Shown here one piece after another: positions 29,648-38,080 of a stretch of DNA of 64,000 nucleotides (within the stretch, counting starts at the first letter, position 1; each line of letters starts with the position of its first letter). A program made the position numbers and the translations under genes. This DNA comes from Lentisphaerae bacterium WC36. Lineage in GTDB: Bacteria > Verrucomicrobiota > Lentisphaeria > Victivallales > SZUA-371. The stretch is from the NCBI GenBank assembly GCA_020683205.1, contig CP085689.1, positions 2,288,230 through 2,352,229 on the forward strand, given 5' to 3'. Under the pieces are notes generated by a model. That model saw only the letters and a program-made list of their open reading frames with translations, did not search any database and was not told the DNA's origin.

Positions 29648-30091
29648 TTAATCAATAAAAAAGCTTGCAAATGTACTTGCATCGACATACTCAACTTCTT
29701 CACTACTTGCCAATGATTTTCTTGCTCGGTTGCTATATGGATTAAATGCGTCAAAATCAATGGCTTTATTATTAGAACTGTCGCCACTAAATCCAAGCAA
29801 CGCATTGTGCATAAATGCCAAAATTGCACTGCTTTGGCTCCAGTCATGATTTTGTTTGGCATATGCCATATTATGGAGTTGACGAAAAGTTAAGCTTGCT
29901 ACTTCAACGACTCCTATAATTCCAGACAGTTGCGAAATTATTTCTTCAAACTCTCGGTATTCGTTGATTTGGAATCGACCGGATTCGTTAGTGTCATTGC
30001 CGTATTCATGCTCTTTTGAAACTCCGTTGACTCCATCATCTTTTGAACCTCTTGTTGAGCAGTGCGACTTGCTTGAATCACCGTCTTGCAA
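29648..30091 (-). CDS. Tail assembly chaperone, frameshift-extension part (gpT-like)
   Basis: This frame overlaps the last 150 bases of the upstream chaperone gene in the -1 frame and has no ATG with a ribosome site. The real protein content starts at the overlap end (EYREFEEIISQLSGIIGV). It carries FRQLHNMAYAKQNHDWSQSSAILAFMHNALLG, which matches the small helical T-type extension of siphovirus tail chaperones. By analogy with lambda G/GT it is probably made as a -1 frameshift fusion. No canonical slippery heptamer was found. TTGAAGAAATAA at the upstream stop is the best place to look. Confidence 0.65.
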   Translation of the reverse strand: MQDGDSSKSHCSTRGSKDDGVNGVSKEHEYGNDTNESGRFQINEYREFEEIISQLSGIIGVVEVASLTFRQLHNMAYAKQNHDWSQSSAILAFMHNALLGFSGDSSNNKAIDFDAFNPYSNRARKSLASSEEVEYVDASTFASFFID

Positions 30092-30486
30092 TACACTGCC
30101 TTGGTCTTTGGGAAAAAGTCAATTAATTCATCAATAAGAGCATGGAATGCCGTATCAATAATTTTCCCATCTAAACGGTTAGCAAATTCTTCAGCAGTTA
30201 CACTATTTTCTGCTGCTTGTTGAGAACAAAGCACATAAAGCGTATCAACTAGCAAAATAATATCGTTACTTAGTTGCGTTAAAACATCCTCATTTAAGCT
30301 TTTTTGTAATTGCTCAATGCTTAAATTTGTAATATTTTCATCGTCAAGAGCATTGGTAATGTTTTCTTGTGGCGGTGCCATTAAGTTATTTAGATCTAAA
30401 TTGCATTTATCACGCACGGCACGCAAAGTGCCGATTGTGATTGAAATTTGCCATTCAGTATTTTTTTTATCTTTAAAAGTGCGCAT
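29938..30486 (-). CDS. Tail assembly chaperone (gpG-like)
   Basis: A 182-residue helical protein, MRTFKDKKNTEWQISITIGTLRAVRDKCNLDLNNL, resembling phage tail chaperones by its start (T-W-x-I-x-I-T-x-G-x-L/V-x-x-V) and by its place between tail tube and tape measure. It coats the tape measure during tail building. The gene ends inside the -1 frame of the extension. Confidence 0.7.
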   Translation of the reverse strand: MRTFKDKKNTEWQISITIGTLRAVRDKCNLDLNNLMAPPQENITNALDDENITNLSIEQLQKSLNEDVLTQLSNDIILLVDTLYVLCSQQAAENSVTAEEFANRLDGKIIDTAFHALIDELIDFFPKTKAVYCKTVIQASRTAQQEVQKMMESTEFQKSMNTAMTLTNPVDSKSTNTESLKK

Positions 30487-30495
30487 AATTTATTT

Positions 30496-30915
30496 TTATC
30501 CTTGAGCATAAACTTGTACTGGAGGTCGGCTTGGCGATGGCTTTAAACTTGTATCATAGCTAATTTTGCCGTCAAGATCTTGGCTCTCGTCCATCTTTTC
30601 AACATACCAATCACCATCAACACCATTACCATCACCATCGTCAGCAAATGCAGCAATTGCCGTTCCTGCTTCATAGGCATTTTGCACCTTTTTAAAATTT
30701 TCATCACTCAAATCTTTCAGTAAAGAAAAATCCATGCTACAATCTTTTAGCCCTGGGATATAAGTTTTACTGCCATTATTACCACGAGTTGTTACATCAA
30801 GCATTTCACGACTTGAATTTACTTTTACTTCAGTAACGCTCGCAATTCCGTCACCTGTTGGCTTTGTGCCAGCATCTCCAATACGAAGTTGACATTTAAA
30901 TGCTTTGGTTGCCAT
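30496..30915 (-). CDS. Major tail tube protein
   Basis: A 139-residue protein: MATKAFKCQLRIGDAGTK...VTEVKVNSSREMLDVTTRGNNGSKTYIPGLKDCSMDFSLL, then a beta-strand-rich C-terminus. The 'E-x-x-D-V-T-T-R-G...Y-I-P-G-L-x-D-x-S-x-D' pattern is that of siphovirus tail tube subunits, which polymerise into hexameric rings. It lies just before the chaperones. Confidence 0.8.
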   Translation of the reverse strand: MATKAFKCQLRIGDAGTKPTGDGIASVTEVKVNSSREMLDVTTRGNNGSKTYIPGLKDCSMDFSLLKDLSDENFKKVQNAYEAGTAIAAFADDGDGNGVDGDWYVEKMDESQDLDGKISYDTSLKPSPSRPPVQVYAQG

Positions 30916-30966
30916 TGTTCATTTTCTCCAATCTAATTAGGGTTAATATTATTTTTTAATTTTTTT

Positions 30967-31543
30967 TTAACGACACGCTTGAGCCCAAATTTGCGCAATT
31001 TTCGGCACGCTTTTATATAAACCTGTACTCATAAAAGGACGGCGTGGATAATGTGCCGTTTTGCGTTGAGCATTTACCACATATTTTTGATGCAAATTAT
31101 TTGCTTTAGCGGCTTGCCTTATTGTTAATATTTTTGTATAAACTAATTTGTCATTTTCGTAGCGAATTGGACCAGTGCTTCCAACTTTGAATTTTTTTTT
31201 AGCAAGCATTTCACGATAACTATTTTTATGGCGAATGCCGCCAAATTCATGTAAAGCGCCAATATCACTAATTAAATTAGCTGCTGGACCAATTACCACA
31301 CTATCATTACTTACAGCAAAAAGAATGCTATTTTTTAAAGCTTTTGTGTGCGAGTATGGCGCCTGTCCGGGTAACGATTTTTTACGATATTTTTTCTTGG
31401 TGCGTGGTACTTTTATTAAATTTCGTACAACTCTTCGTAAATAAGCTCCACTACTGCGAAAAAAAGCGTTTTTCAGCACGTTTGATATGTTTTTTGACAT
31501 TCATATCATTAAAATTTACTCGTACTTGATAGCTTGTTTTCAT
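30967..31543 (-). CDS. gp10-like tail completion protein, start disrupted at a T7 run
   Basis: A head-tail or tail completion protein of the HK97 gp10 type, recognised from AYLRRVVRNLIKVP, LPGQAPYSHTKALKNSILF, IGALHEFGG and HYPRRPFMSTGL. In the main frame the first ATG is at 31500 without a ribosome site. A better start, ATG 31543 (GGAG upstream), encodes MKTSYQVRVNFNDMNVKKH followed by IKRAEKRFF, then shifts frame at the homopolymer 31459-31465 (T7 on the - strand). Six T residues would join it perfectly to RSSGAYLRR. This is a sequencing indel, transcriptional slippage, or a real frameshift. Confidence 0.7.
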
Positions 31544-31554
31544 CGTAAAAATTA

Positions 31555-32013
31555 TTACTCCATGTCTTCGTAAAATTCAATTTTTAAATTTAAAGCACTA
31601 ACAAACACTAAATCGGTACGCAAATCCTCAGTTGAATAACGTGGCGAATGCTCAACAGCTGTTACTGTTGCAAAATTTAACTCACTAGTTAATTGTCTAT
31701 CTAGCAACAACTCTTTTAGGCTATCAATTGATGTTAAAATTTCTGTTACTTTGTTATGATTTGCTAACTCTTCTTTACGATTGCGATAATATTTTCCTAA
31801 GCTTTGACCAAAGCCAATGCTAATATTATGGGTGCAATGCTTTGAGTTACGCGTTATTTTTTGCTCTTCGACATTGCTTGGCAAAACTAATATTTGCAAT
31901 GAATTTAACGACTGAAAATCAAACTTAGGCGCATACTCAATTTTGGCACCTTCAAAGCCATTATCATGCAAAATTGCAATAATTTGTGCTGATACTTGCT
32001 CAATGCTAATCAT
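31555..32013 (-). CDS. Tail terminator-like protein
   Basis: A 152-residue protein, MISIEQVSAQIIAILHDNGFEGAKIEYAP..., with alternating helices and strands. It occupies the usual tail terminator/minor tail slot between the head-tail joining and gp10-like genes. Its start overlaps the upstream gene by 8 bases. The assignment rests on position and size. Confidence 0.55.
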   Translation of the reverse strand: MISIEQVSAQIIAILHDNGFEGAKIEYAPKFDFQSLNSLQILVLPSNVEEQKITRNSKHCTHNISIGFGQSLGKYYRNRKEELANHNKVTEILTSIDSLKELLLDRQLTSELNFATVTAVEHSPRYSTEDLRTDLVFVSALNLKIEFYEDME

Positions 32014-32368
32014 TGGCGTTGCCCCCTCGTTTGGTGTGAACTCGTAAAATTAATTCACTATTGTCGCTATAACGAAAACATGGCTCTTGATTAAATGAAC
32101 TCACCTCAAAAAGTGTATTATCTTTTTTTATTGCATCGCCAATCTTTGGCAAACGAGCCAAACTAGCTGTTGCGATTAAAAAGTCTACACTGTTACTGTA
32201 GCGAGCAAAGTTACTGTAACTTTCATTATTAGTAAAAGTGCTTTTACCTCTGCGTGCCGTCACAATGCAGTTTGCCGTATTATCACAAAAAAGATACTCA
32301 ACGCTTTCACCGCATAGCTCATTCATTTGGTCATTCAATATTTGCATATTTTCGCTAAAAATATTCAT
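32006..32368 (-). CDS. Head-tail joining/stopper-like protein
   Basis: A 120-residue protein. The central ARLPKIGDAIKKDNTLFEVSSF is the 'P-x-x-G-D-x-I...x-Y-x-V' beta pattern of head-closure proteins (lambda gpFII/HK97 gp7 type). It lies directly after the capsid decoration gene. Tentative, from motif and context. Confidence 0.55.
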   Translation of the reverse strand: MNIFSENMQILNDQMNELCGESVEYLFCDNTANCIVTARRGKSTFTNNESYSNFARYSNSVDFLIATASLARLPKIGDAIKKDNTLFEVSSFNQEPCFRYSDNSELILRVHTKRGGNAND

Positions 32369-32386
32369 AAATATTACCTCGGGTGC

Positions 32387-32728
32387 TTATTGCTTTAGCC
32401 ACGCACGAACAACCTCTTCACCAACATCACTATCAGCTATAGCAAAGCCAAAGAAAATATTTTCACTAGCATCGGTTGTTAGTTGATTTGCAGTTGCATC
32501 ATAATAAAGTTTATCGCCAGTCGTTACGGCAATTGCCGTATCTTTGGTAACATCCCACACCCTGTTTGTTGCAAGTGCACCAAAATGATTTACTTTGATT
32601 GTGCCATCACTCACGCCAAGCATACTGCCTACTACTACGATTGAACCACAAATAACATCTTCATTAGTGCTATTTAAGTAGTCAATTTTGCCGTCTTCAT
32701 GCACAAATGTTGCAATTATATTACTCAT
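32387..32728 (-). CDS. DUF2190 capsid-associated protein
   Basis: A 113-residue beta-rich protein: MSNIIATFVHEDGKIDYLNSTNEDVICGSIVVVGSMLGV...GVFDVTKDT-type block (here NRVWDVTKDTAIAVTTGDKLYYDATANQLT)...FGFAIADSDVGEEVVRAWL. This is the DUF2190 signature, a decoration or stabilising protein encoded right after major capsid genes. Confidence 0.8.
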   Translation of the reverse strand: MSNIIATFVHEDGKIDYLNSTNEDVICGSIVVVGSMLGVSDGTIKVNHFGALATNRVWDVTKDTAIAVTTGDKLYYDATANQLTTDASENIFFGFAIADSDVGEEVVRAWLKQ

Positions 32729-32799
32729 AATTTTTTATCCTCAAAAGTTATTTTTAGCAGCAAAGAACTACTTTGCTGCTAAAAAGAGTTTATTTAATT

Positions 32800-35058
32800 T
32801 TACACTAATGTACCTTTAGCAATACCACGAGTTTCGGTAACGTTGCACGCTACGTCAAATACAACATTCCACGCTAAACCAAGTTCATCATGCGCTACTT
32901 CTGACGGCATTAAAATTGGTTTATCGTTACCATGTAAATAATCAAGCTTTAAGCCTTCCATTAAATCTGGATTACTAAATCCAAAAATGTCCTTATTGTT
33001 GTATTTTGGGAAAACTTCATCACTCAACCAGCTTGAGCCAACAATGTCGATATTGTGTCCTGCAAGCTTATTGCCATCTGGAATTGTCACATTATCGCCA
33101 CCACCTGCAATCACAATACCTGTTGAAGTAAATAAGGTTTTTGCAGTGTCAACGTGCTCGGTTGGCACTAACAGCGTTTTCATAGCGTTATTAACTGGAA
33201 CTTGAAGTTTGCCACGTTTTACTTTTTGGCTACGGAAAAGATTGATTAATTGTAACATGCTTTCCGCATCCCATTTCAAGTCTGTTGCAATATTTTTATG
33301 TGCAGCACTGAAGTTTTTGTTATTGTCAACATCAGCATTATTTGCTAATAACTTGTTGAAGAATAATTCTTCTTCAAGAATTGCCGCATCGACCCCAAAG
33401 GAGTTAATCAATGTTTTTAATGCATCCAAATCATCGTTAATAATCATTTTGCGCCCTAAAACCAAGCGTTGAGCATAAGATTCTAACTCACGACTTGAGC
33501 TTGTTTCATCAAAGTTGGTATGCTTGATTTTACCATTATCAGCCATTTTTTGAAAACCACTGCCTTTATGCAAACGCACACTAGTTGCTTTTTTGAAGTC
33601 GTTTAGCGTACCTTTTTTACAAAGTTTGCGAGCTACTCCAGTTTGAACTTCAAATGCTTTTTGCAACATTTTATTTGCTACATTGCTTAAAATTACTGGA
33701 ATATGACCTGTTGAATTTGCAGCTCTAATGGTTTGATCTGTAAAGCCAATACCATGATAATCAGCTTGCGCTGCTAGAATATGGTAAATACCTTGCAGTC
33801 CAAGTTGACCAAATTTATTACTAGCTTCGACTGTAACTTCGCCATAATCTTTAACTAATGCTTCACTGTTTAATAAGCCGCTTGATGCTAAGACATTGAC
33901 TTCAAGAGCAGCTTTAATATCAACATCATCAGTAACTGAACCATTTTGAATATGAAAATTGCCGCTAGTACCACGATTAGTGCGTATTGCCGCTAAAATT
34001 TCACCATTTACTTTGTTTAAATCCCAGCCTTCAGCAATAGCGCTTGCTTCAATAGTTGGATATTCACCATCGCAAGCATCTTTGATTGCTTTAATGCGTT
34101 GGCGTTCAGCAGCGACCACATCTTTACTGATTGTTTCAATATCAATTTCAGTTGTTTTACTAGCTGTTACATTTGGTAAATTTGCCAAATCCTGAGTTAG
34201 CGCACTTGCTGTCACATTTTTATTTGTTTTTACACTGTTTTCAGTAACTCCAGCACTAGTATCAGTTTCGGTTGTTTGTGAATTTTCACTTGCTTTGATT
34301 AACACATCAACTTCACTTAAAGTTAAATTGTGTTCACCTAAAGCCGCTTCAATAACTTCATCACTACTATTTTTATCTAAAGAAAATTTAGCAATAATAA
34401 AGTTTTTCTGTTTTTTGGTAAATTTCATGGTTTGGTTGCCTCCGAAATTTGGGTTTAATTGGTTATTTTTATTGTTATTAAGCTCTAAATTTGCAGTAAT
34501 TGACACACTTGTGTCATTATCAGCACCAAGCGCCACAATTGACACTTCAAAAAGTTCTGATTCGGTAACCAACAATGCGGGACCTGTGAATGTTTGACCG
34601 TTGGCGGTAATCTTTTCACCTTCGGCAATTTCGCGCCCTTTAAGAGGTCGTGCGCCAATGCTCAATTCCCAATTTGCCCCATTTTGCGCTTGCGAAACAA
34701 TATTTTTGCTGTTGGCGTTGTTTGCAGTAATTACACCGTTTATCAAAATTTTATTATCGGCTTTGCTAGCAATGATTTCACCAAGCTTAGCTTCTGGGCT
34801 ATTATGATGATTTTGTAATAGTGGGAATTGACCATTTGAAATCTTTATTCCCGTTATATCGACAATTAATGGCTTATTGCTCCACGCTTGACGAATTGTC
34901 CCGCCGCTGTATGCAACCCCGGCAACTTGTGGTAAAGTTTTGCCATTAACTGCTTTTGCGGTAATTAAACAAGAGCTATTTTCTTTAATCATAATTTGCG
35001 AAAAATCAATGGCACCACTTGCTAAAATATTGTGAGGAAATAGTTTTTTAATAGTCAT
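32800..35058 (-). CDS. Prohead protease-major capsid protein fusion
   Basis: A 752-residue protein. Residues about 1-190 look like a prohead (U35-type) protease: H84-H85 in LQNHHNSPEAKLG, S133 in WELSIGARPLKG, and LFEVSIVALGAD. Residues 215-370 are a charged, scaffold-like delta region. The rest is a Mu gpT/lambda-E-like capsid (LQKAFEVQTGVARKLCKKGTLNDFKKATSVRLH ... RLVLGRKMIINDDLDAL). An internal ATG at 34428 (residue 211) has a perfect GGAGG ten bases upstream, so a 542-residue product without protease is probably made too. Confidence 0.85.
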   Translation of the reverse strand: MTIKKLFPHNILASGAIDFSQIMIKENSSCLITAKAVNGKTLPQVAGVAYSGGTIRQAWSNKPLIVDITGIKISNGQFPLLQNHHNSPEAKLGEIIASKADNKILINGVITANNANSKNIVSQAQNGANWELSIGARPLKGREIAEGEKITANGQTFTGPALLVTESELFEVSIVALGADNDTSVSITANLELNNNKNNQLNPNFGGNQTMKFTKKQKNFIIAKFSLDKNSSDEVIEAALGEHNLTLSEVDVLIKASENSQTTETDTSAGVTENSVKTNKNVTASALTQDLANLPNVTASKTTEIDIETISKDVVAAERQRIKAIKDACDGEYPTIEASAIAEGWDLNKVNGEILAAIRTNRGTSGNFHIQNGSVTDDVDIKAALEVNVLASSGLLNSEALVKDYGEVTVEASNKFGQLGLQGIYHILAAQADYHGIGFTDQTIRAANSTGHIPVILSNVANKMLQKAFEVQTGVARKLCKKGTLNDFKKATSVRLHKGSGFQKMADNGKIKHTNFDETSSSRELESYAQRLVLGRKMIINDDLDALKTLINSFGVDAAILEEELFFNKLLANNADVDNNKNFSAAHKNIATDLKWDAESMLQLINLFRSQKVKRGKLQVPVNNAMKTLLVPTEHVDTAKTLFTSTGIVIAGGGDNVTIPDGNKLAGHNIDIVGSSWLSDEVFPKYNNKDIFGFSNPDLMEGLKLDYLHGNDKPILMPSEVAHDELGLAWNVVFDVACNVTETRGIAKGTLV
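34426..34443 (-). promoter_or_regulatory. Internal ribosome site and start for the capsid part
   Basis: CGGAGG at 34439-34444 lies ten bases before an in-frame ATG (34428-34426) inside the protease-capsid frame. It begins MKFTKKQKNFIIAKF, just after an Asn-rich linker, which is exactly where a separate scaffold/capsid protein would begin. Confidence 0.65.
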
Positions 35059-35064
35059 AATTAT

Positions 35065-36489
35065 TTATCCTTGGCGTTTTTTTTCGCTCGTTAATTTTTT
35101 ATTAATATCTTCTTTGGTAATGCCTAATTTTTTCATCAATGCTTGTTCTTTGGCTATTTGTAGCATTTCAACCTCATAGTCTTTGCCCTCTTTGGCAAAT
35201 TCAGCGGCGTAAGTGGTAGTTTTACTCTCAAGACGTCTACTTTGTGCATTTGCTTCTTTGAGTGGGTCGACGTGTTCAAAACCGTCCCAAAACCAACTAA
35301 TATCAGCAATTTGTAAAGTTAATTGTTTAGTCGCGACTTTATACTCTTCTAGCCATGCATAAAAAATGCGATCGAGAGCATTTATCTCTAAATAATTGCG
35401 ACAAACTCTAATGCTTTTATGATACGTTTGATGATCAAGACGACCGCTCGCATAGTTATAGCTACTTGAGTCACCAGCAGCAATATTATATGGCATTGAA
35501 ATTGGTCGAGCCATCGCGGTAATAATTTCTCGCTTAAATGCTGGAAAGGTGGTTTGTGGATGTTTTGAGTCAAGTTGACTAATTTTATGGTTTGGTGGTA
35601 CGACTAATAAATTATTACGCTCCATTTGAAACATATCGCCAGTATCTAATGCGAGACTTTCTTCTTCCTCAACTTCTGAACCATCTTTATAAATAATTCC
35701 GCTGTAACTAGCGGCGAATTCAGCAGCATCAAGCGTGCTATTCATAAAACGGCGCAAATGGCTAAATGTTGGCAATGCAGAGGTAATTTCGCACACGCCA
35801 CGATGTTGCTCAGTTCTTTTTGCACGAAATAAATGAATCATATATTTAGCATCAATCGTTTCAAATTCACCAGTTAATTTGCTGGCTGGTAACCAACTAG
35901 CGGTACTTCCTGGATGTTCTTTGAGAACTTTGTAAGCAATTACTTTGTTATTATCGGGATCAAAGATTAAACCTTCACGCTCATTTGCCTTATTAATTGA
36001 ATTATAATCACTTGTCACGCGGTCGGTTTCAATAAGTTGTAAATCTAATTTTACAATATGATCTAACTTGCTATCTGTAGTTAATCTAGTAAAATTTTCG
36101 CCATCAGTTAACATCGCTTTACGCACTAAACGCAATTTTTCAGCCCAATCTATCTTGCGAGTCCATTTGCGAAAACTCTGCTCAATTTCTAGTGCTTGCT
36201 TGCTATTTAAATCATTAATTTGCAGTCGTGGACCAGTACCAATGGTGTCATTTGCTAATGTTTCACGAATTCCGTCGGCATATTCATTATTGTCAATTTC
36301 ATAGCGAGCACGAGTGCGGATAATTTGACGTGTAGTGCTGTTTAATATGCTATCCGCATCAAAATTATTTGCATATTGCCAATGTTTAACATTATGACGA
36401 TTAGTACGCGCTACATCATAATGACTTGTGTTGCTCGCCTTAATCGTTTTTTTAGGTGCTTTTGAAATTTTCCAGCCAAGAATTTTCAT
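35065..36489 (-). CDS. Phage portal protein, lambda gpB family
   Basis: A 474-residue protein that forms the dodecameric DNA portal. Typical blocks are NNEYADGIRETLANDTIGTGPRLQI, RKAMLTDGENFTRL, HLFRAKRTEQHRGVCEITSAL, DAAEFAASYSGIIYKDG and YNIAAGDSSSYNYASGRLDHQTYHK. These match lambda-type portals. It ends 6 bases before the protease-capsid gene, the usual W-B-C order. Confidence 0.92.
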   Translation of the reverse strand: MKILGWKISKAPKKTIKASNTSHYDVARTNRHNVKHWQYANNFDADSILNSTTRQIIRTRARYEIDNNEYADGIRETLANDTIGTGPRLQINDLNSKQALEIEQSFRKWTRKIDWAEKLRLVRKAMLTDGENFTRLTTDSKLDHIVKLDLQLIETDRVTSDYNSINKANEREGLIFDPDNNKVIAYKVLKEHPGSTASWLPASKLTGEFETIDAKYMIHLFRAKRTEQHRGVCEITSALPTFSHLRRFMNSTLDAAEFAASYSGIIYKDGSEVEEEESLALDTGDMFQMERNNLLVVPPNHKISQLDSKHPQTTFPAFKREIITAMARPISMPYNIAAGDSSSYNYASGRLDHQTYHKSIRVCRNYLEINALDRIFYAWLEEYKVATKQLTLQIADISWFWDGFEHVDPLKEANAQSRRLESKTTTYAAEFAKEGKDYEVEMLQIAKEQALMKKLGITKEDINKKLTSEKKRQG

Positions 36490-36495
36490 GTTTAT

Positions 36496-36684
36496 TTAAG
36501 ATGCTCCAGGTGAAGAAATTTTAAATGAACGAACACCAAACACATTGCGCTTAGCGTTGCGTTTAGCAGTTAAGTGATTATCAAGAGCGATTTGATCTTT
36601 GAGTGAATGATTTTCAATTTCTTCACCATCTTTTATAATCTTTTTGGGTTGTAGCATTCTGCGTTCGAGATCATTGTTTGACAT
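36496..36684 (-). CDS. gpW-like head-tail joining protein
   Basis: A 62-residue protein, RRMLQPKKIIKDGEEIENHSLKDQIALDNHLTAKRNAKRN...ISSPGAS. Its size, its slot directly before the portal, and the D-G-x-x-[IV]-x-x-[HR]-S-L-x-x-Q-I-A-x-D pattern fit the small proteins at the lambda gpW position. GGAG is ten bases before ATG. First gene after a strong terminator. Confidence 0.65.
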   Translation of the reverse strand: MSNNDLERRMLQPKKIIKDGEEIENHSLKDQIALDNHLTAKRNAKRNVFGVRSFKISSPGAS

Positions 36685-36721
36685 AAAAAAATCAACTCCA
36701 TATTTAGCTGTTTATAAGCAC

Positions 36722-36774
36722 AAAAAAAGAATACGACCAGTGAAAGAGGTGAAGGCTCCTTCACAGCCGTATCC
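36722..36774 (-). terminator. Strong terminator directly before the head genes
   Basis: The outer stem GGATACG/CGTATTC encloses a perfect GTGAAGG/CCTTCAC hairpin (36749-36764). A T7 run follows on the - strand. It ends only about 38 bases before the gpW start, so head genes need antitermination or a promoter in that gap. Confidence 0.8.
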
Positions 36775-36845
36775 TTTAAATAAATTATAAAAAAATTGTC
36801 TTTACATTATTAAACTTAACAAACTACTACACAAATTCAAGGACA

Positions 36846-36875
36846 AAAAAAATGATTATTCCATATATGGAATAA
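36846..36875 (-). terminator. Terminator of the cargo operon
   Basis: A 20-bp perfect palindrome (36856-36875; half-site TTATTCCATA) is followed on the - strand by TCA and T8. It lies about 28 bases after the stop of the last cargo gene. Confidence 0.8.
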
Positions 36876-36903
36876 CCACCTCAAAAAAACTAATAAAAAA
36901 GTT

Positions 36904-38058
36904 TTAGAGATTTATTAAATATTCAGCTAACATCTCTCTTATTTTTACATAATCATCAATATATTCCTCATATTCATCTATAAAATTATTCACTTGATCC
37001 ACCATTTTAGGAATTAATGCCAATGGGTATTTTTGATAGTATAAATTTAAATAATCCCAATTTTCTTTAATTGTAACGTGTAGAATCCTTGAAGCAAAAA
37101 CATCGTTTAGTAAAGGATGACTTTTTCTCTGACACCTTTTTAAAGTTTTTTCAACTTGTTTAGCTGTCAATTTAAATGGATTTTTTTCCTTTTCTGATTG
37201 TGCTAATTTCTTTGCTAATTTAGTTTGTTGAACTTTTACAGAAGATTGCAATTTTTCTAGTTTTACAATACTATTGTCAAGGTCAGCTTGAGATTGCTCA
37301 ATAGGTAAAATTCGTTTTTGAATATTTTTTATTTTTTCTAAATCATTAAATAATTTATTAATTTCGCTATTTTTAGTTACCAATTCCTCATTTTTCTTAA
37401 TTAAAAGTTCTTTTTTATCTTTTATAAAATCGTTAAAATATTCATCCAAGCTATCAACCTCGTCTTTTTTCTTACAAACTTTTAAAATCCCTTCCAAGCT
37501 TGCTTGATGTGGTTCAGCTTTTTCTTTTAAATTATCCAATGCCTGCTGATAGTTTTCAAGTTCAGTTGTAATACTAGATTTTATTGAGTTACTTTTTTCA
37601 ACAAAATGAGTAATGTCAGTTTGCAGTTTATCTTTCATGTTATCATATCTTGATTGCAAGGCGTTGAAATGATCTTCTGAATGTTTTTTGATTTCATTAC
37701 TAGTCGAATTCCATTCTTTGGAATATTTCGCTCCATAATTTTTATAAATACAAAAAATAATTGCTGAAACACCTAACGGAATTACAAAAAAATCTAACGC
37801 ATGAACAATAAAGTGACCTAGACCAAAACCATAAAGATTTGGCATATAATTTTTTATCCTTGAATATTGCGAAATTAACCCCATTTTTTCATAAACAGAC
37901 AACGAGCTAAATACGACTAATAAAACTTGAAAATTCCATGTCGTCCAACAGATCACAAATGAGGTAAAAAAAGGATTGCTAAACCTTTGACCAAAAGCTT
38001 TAATCAAGCCTAAAGTTTCATTTTTTACATCTTTGGTATAATCACTTTCATTACTCAT
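36904..38058 (-). CDS. Membrane-anchored coiled-coil cargo protein
   Basis: A 384-residue protein. The N-terminal block GQRFSNPFFTSFVICWTTWNFQVLLVVF and a second helix around 90-105 (FFVIPLGVSAIIFCIY) form a two-helix membrane anchor. About 200 residues of Lys/Glu coiled coil follow, then a basic helical tail (LKRCQRKSHPLLNDVF). The 'R-[LF]-x-N-P-F-F-x-S-F-[IV]-x-x-W' front recurs in small membrane proteins of mobile elements, from memory. Last gene of the insulated cargo operon. Function unknown, possibly a membrane effector or sensor in phage exclusion. Confidence 0.55.
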   Translation of the reverse strand: MSNESDYTKDVKNETLGLIKAFGQRFSNPFFTSFVICWTTWNFQVLLVVFSSLSVYEKMGLISQYSRIKNYMPNLYGFGLGHFIVHALDFFVIPLGVSAIIFCIYKNYGAKYSKEWNSTSNEIKKHSEDHFNALQSRYDNMKDKLQTDITHFVEKSNSIKSSITTELENYQQALDNLKEKAEPHQASLEGILKVCKKKDEVDSLDEYFNDFIKDKKELLIKKNEELVTKNSEINKLFNDLEKIKNIQKRILPIEQSQADLDNSIVKLEKLQSSVKVQQTKLAKKLAQSEKEKNPFKLTAKQVEKTLKRCQRKSHPLLNDVFASRILHVTIKENWDYLNLYYQKYPLALIPKMVDQVNNFIDEYEEYIDDYVKIREMLAEYLINL

Positions 38059-38080
38059 AAAAAAAGTTCTCCTTAAAAAA

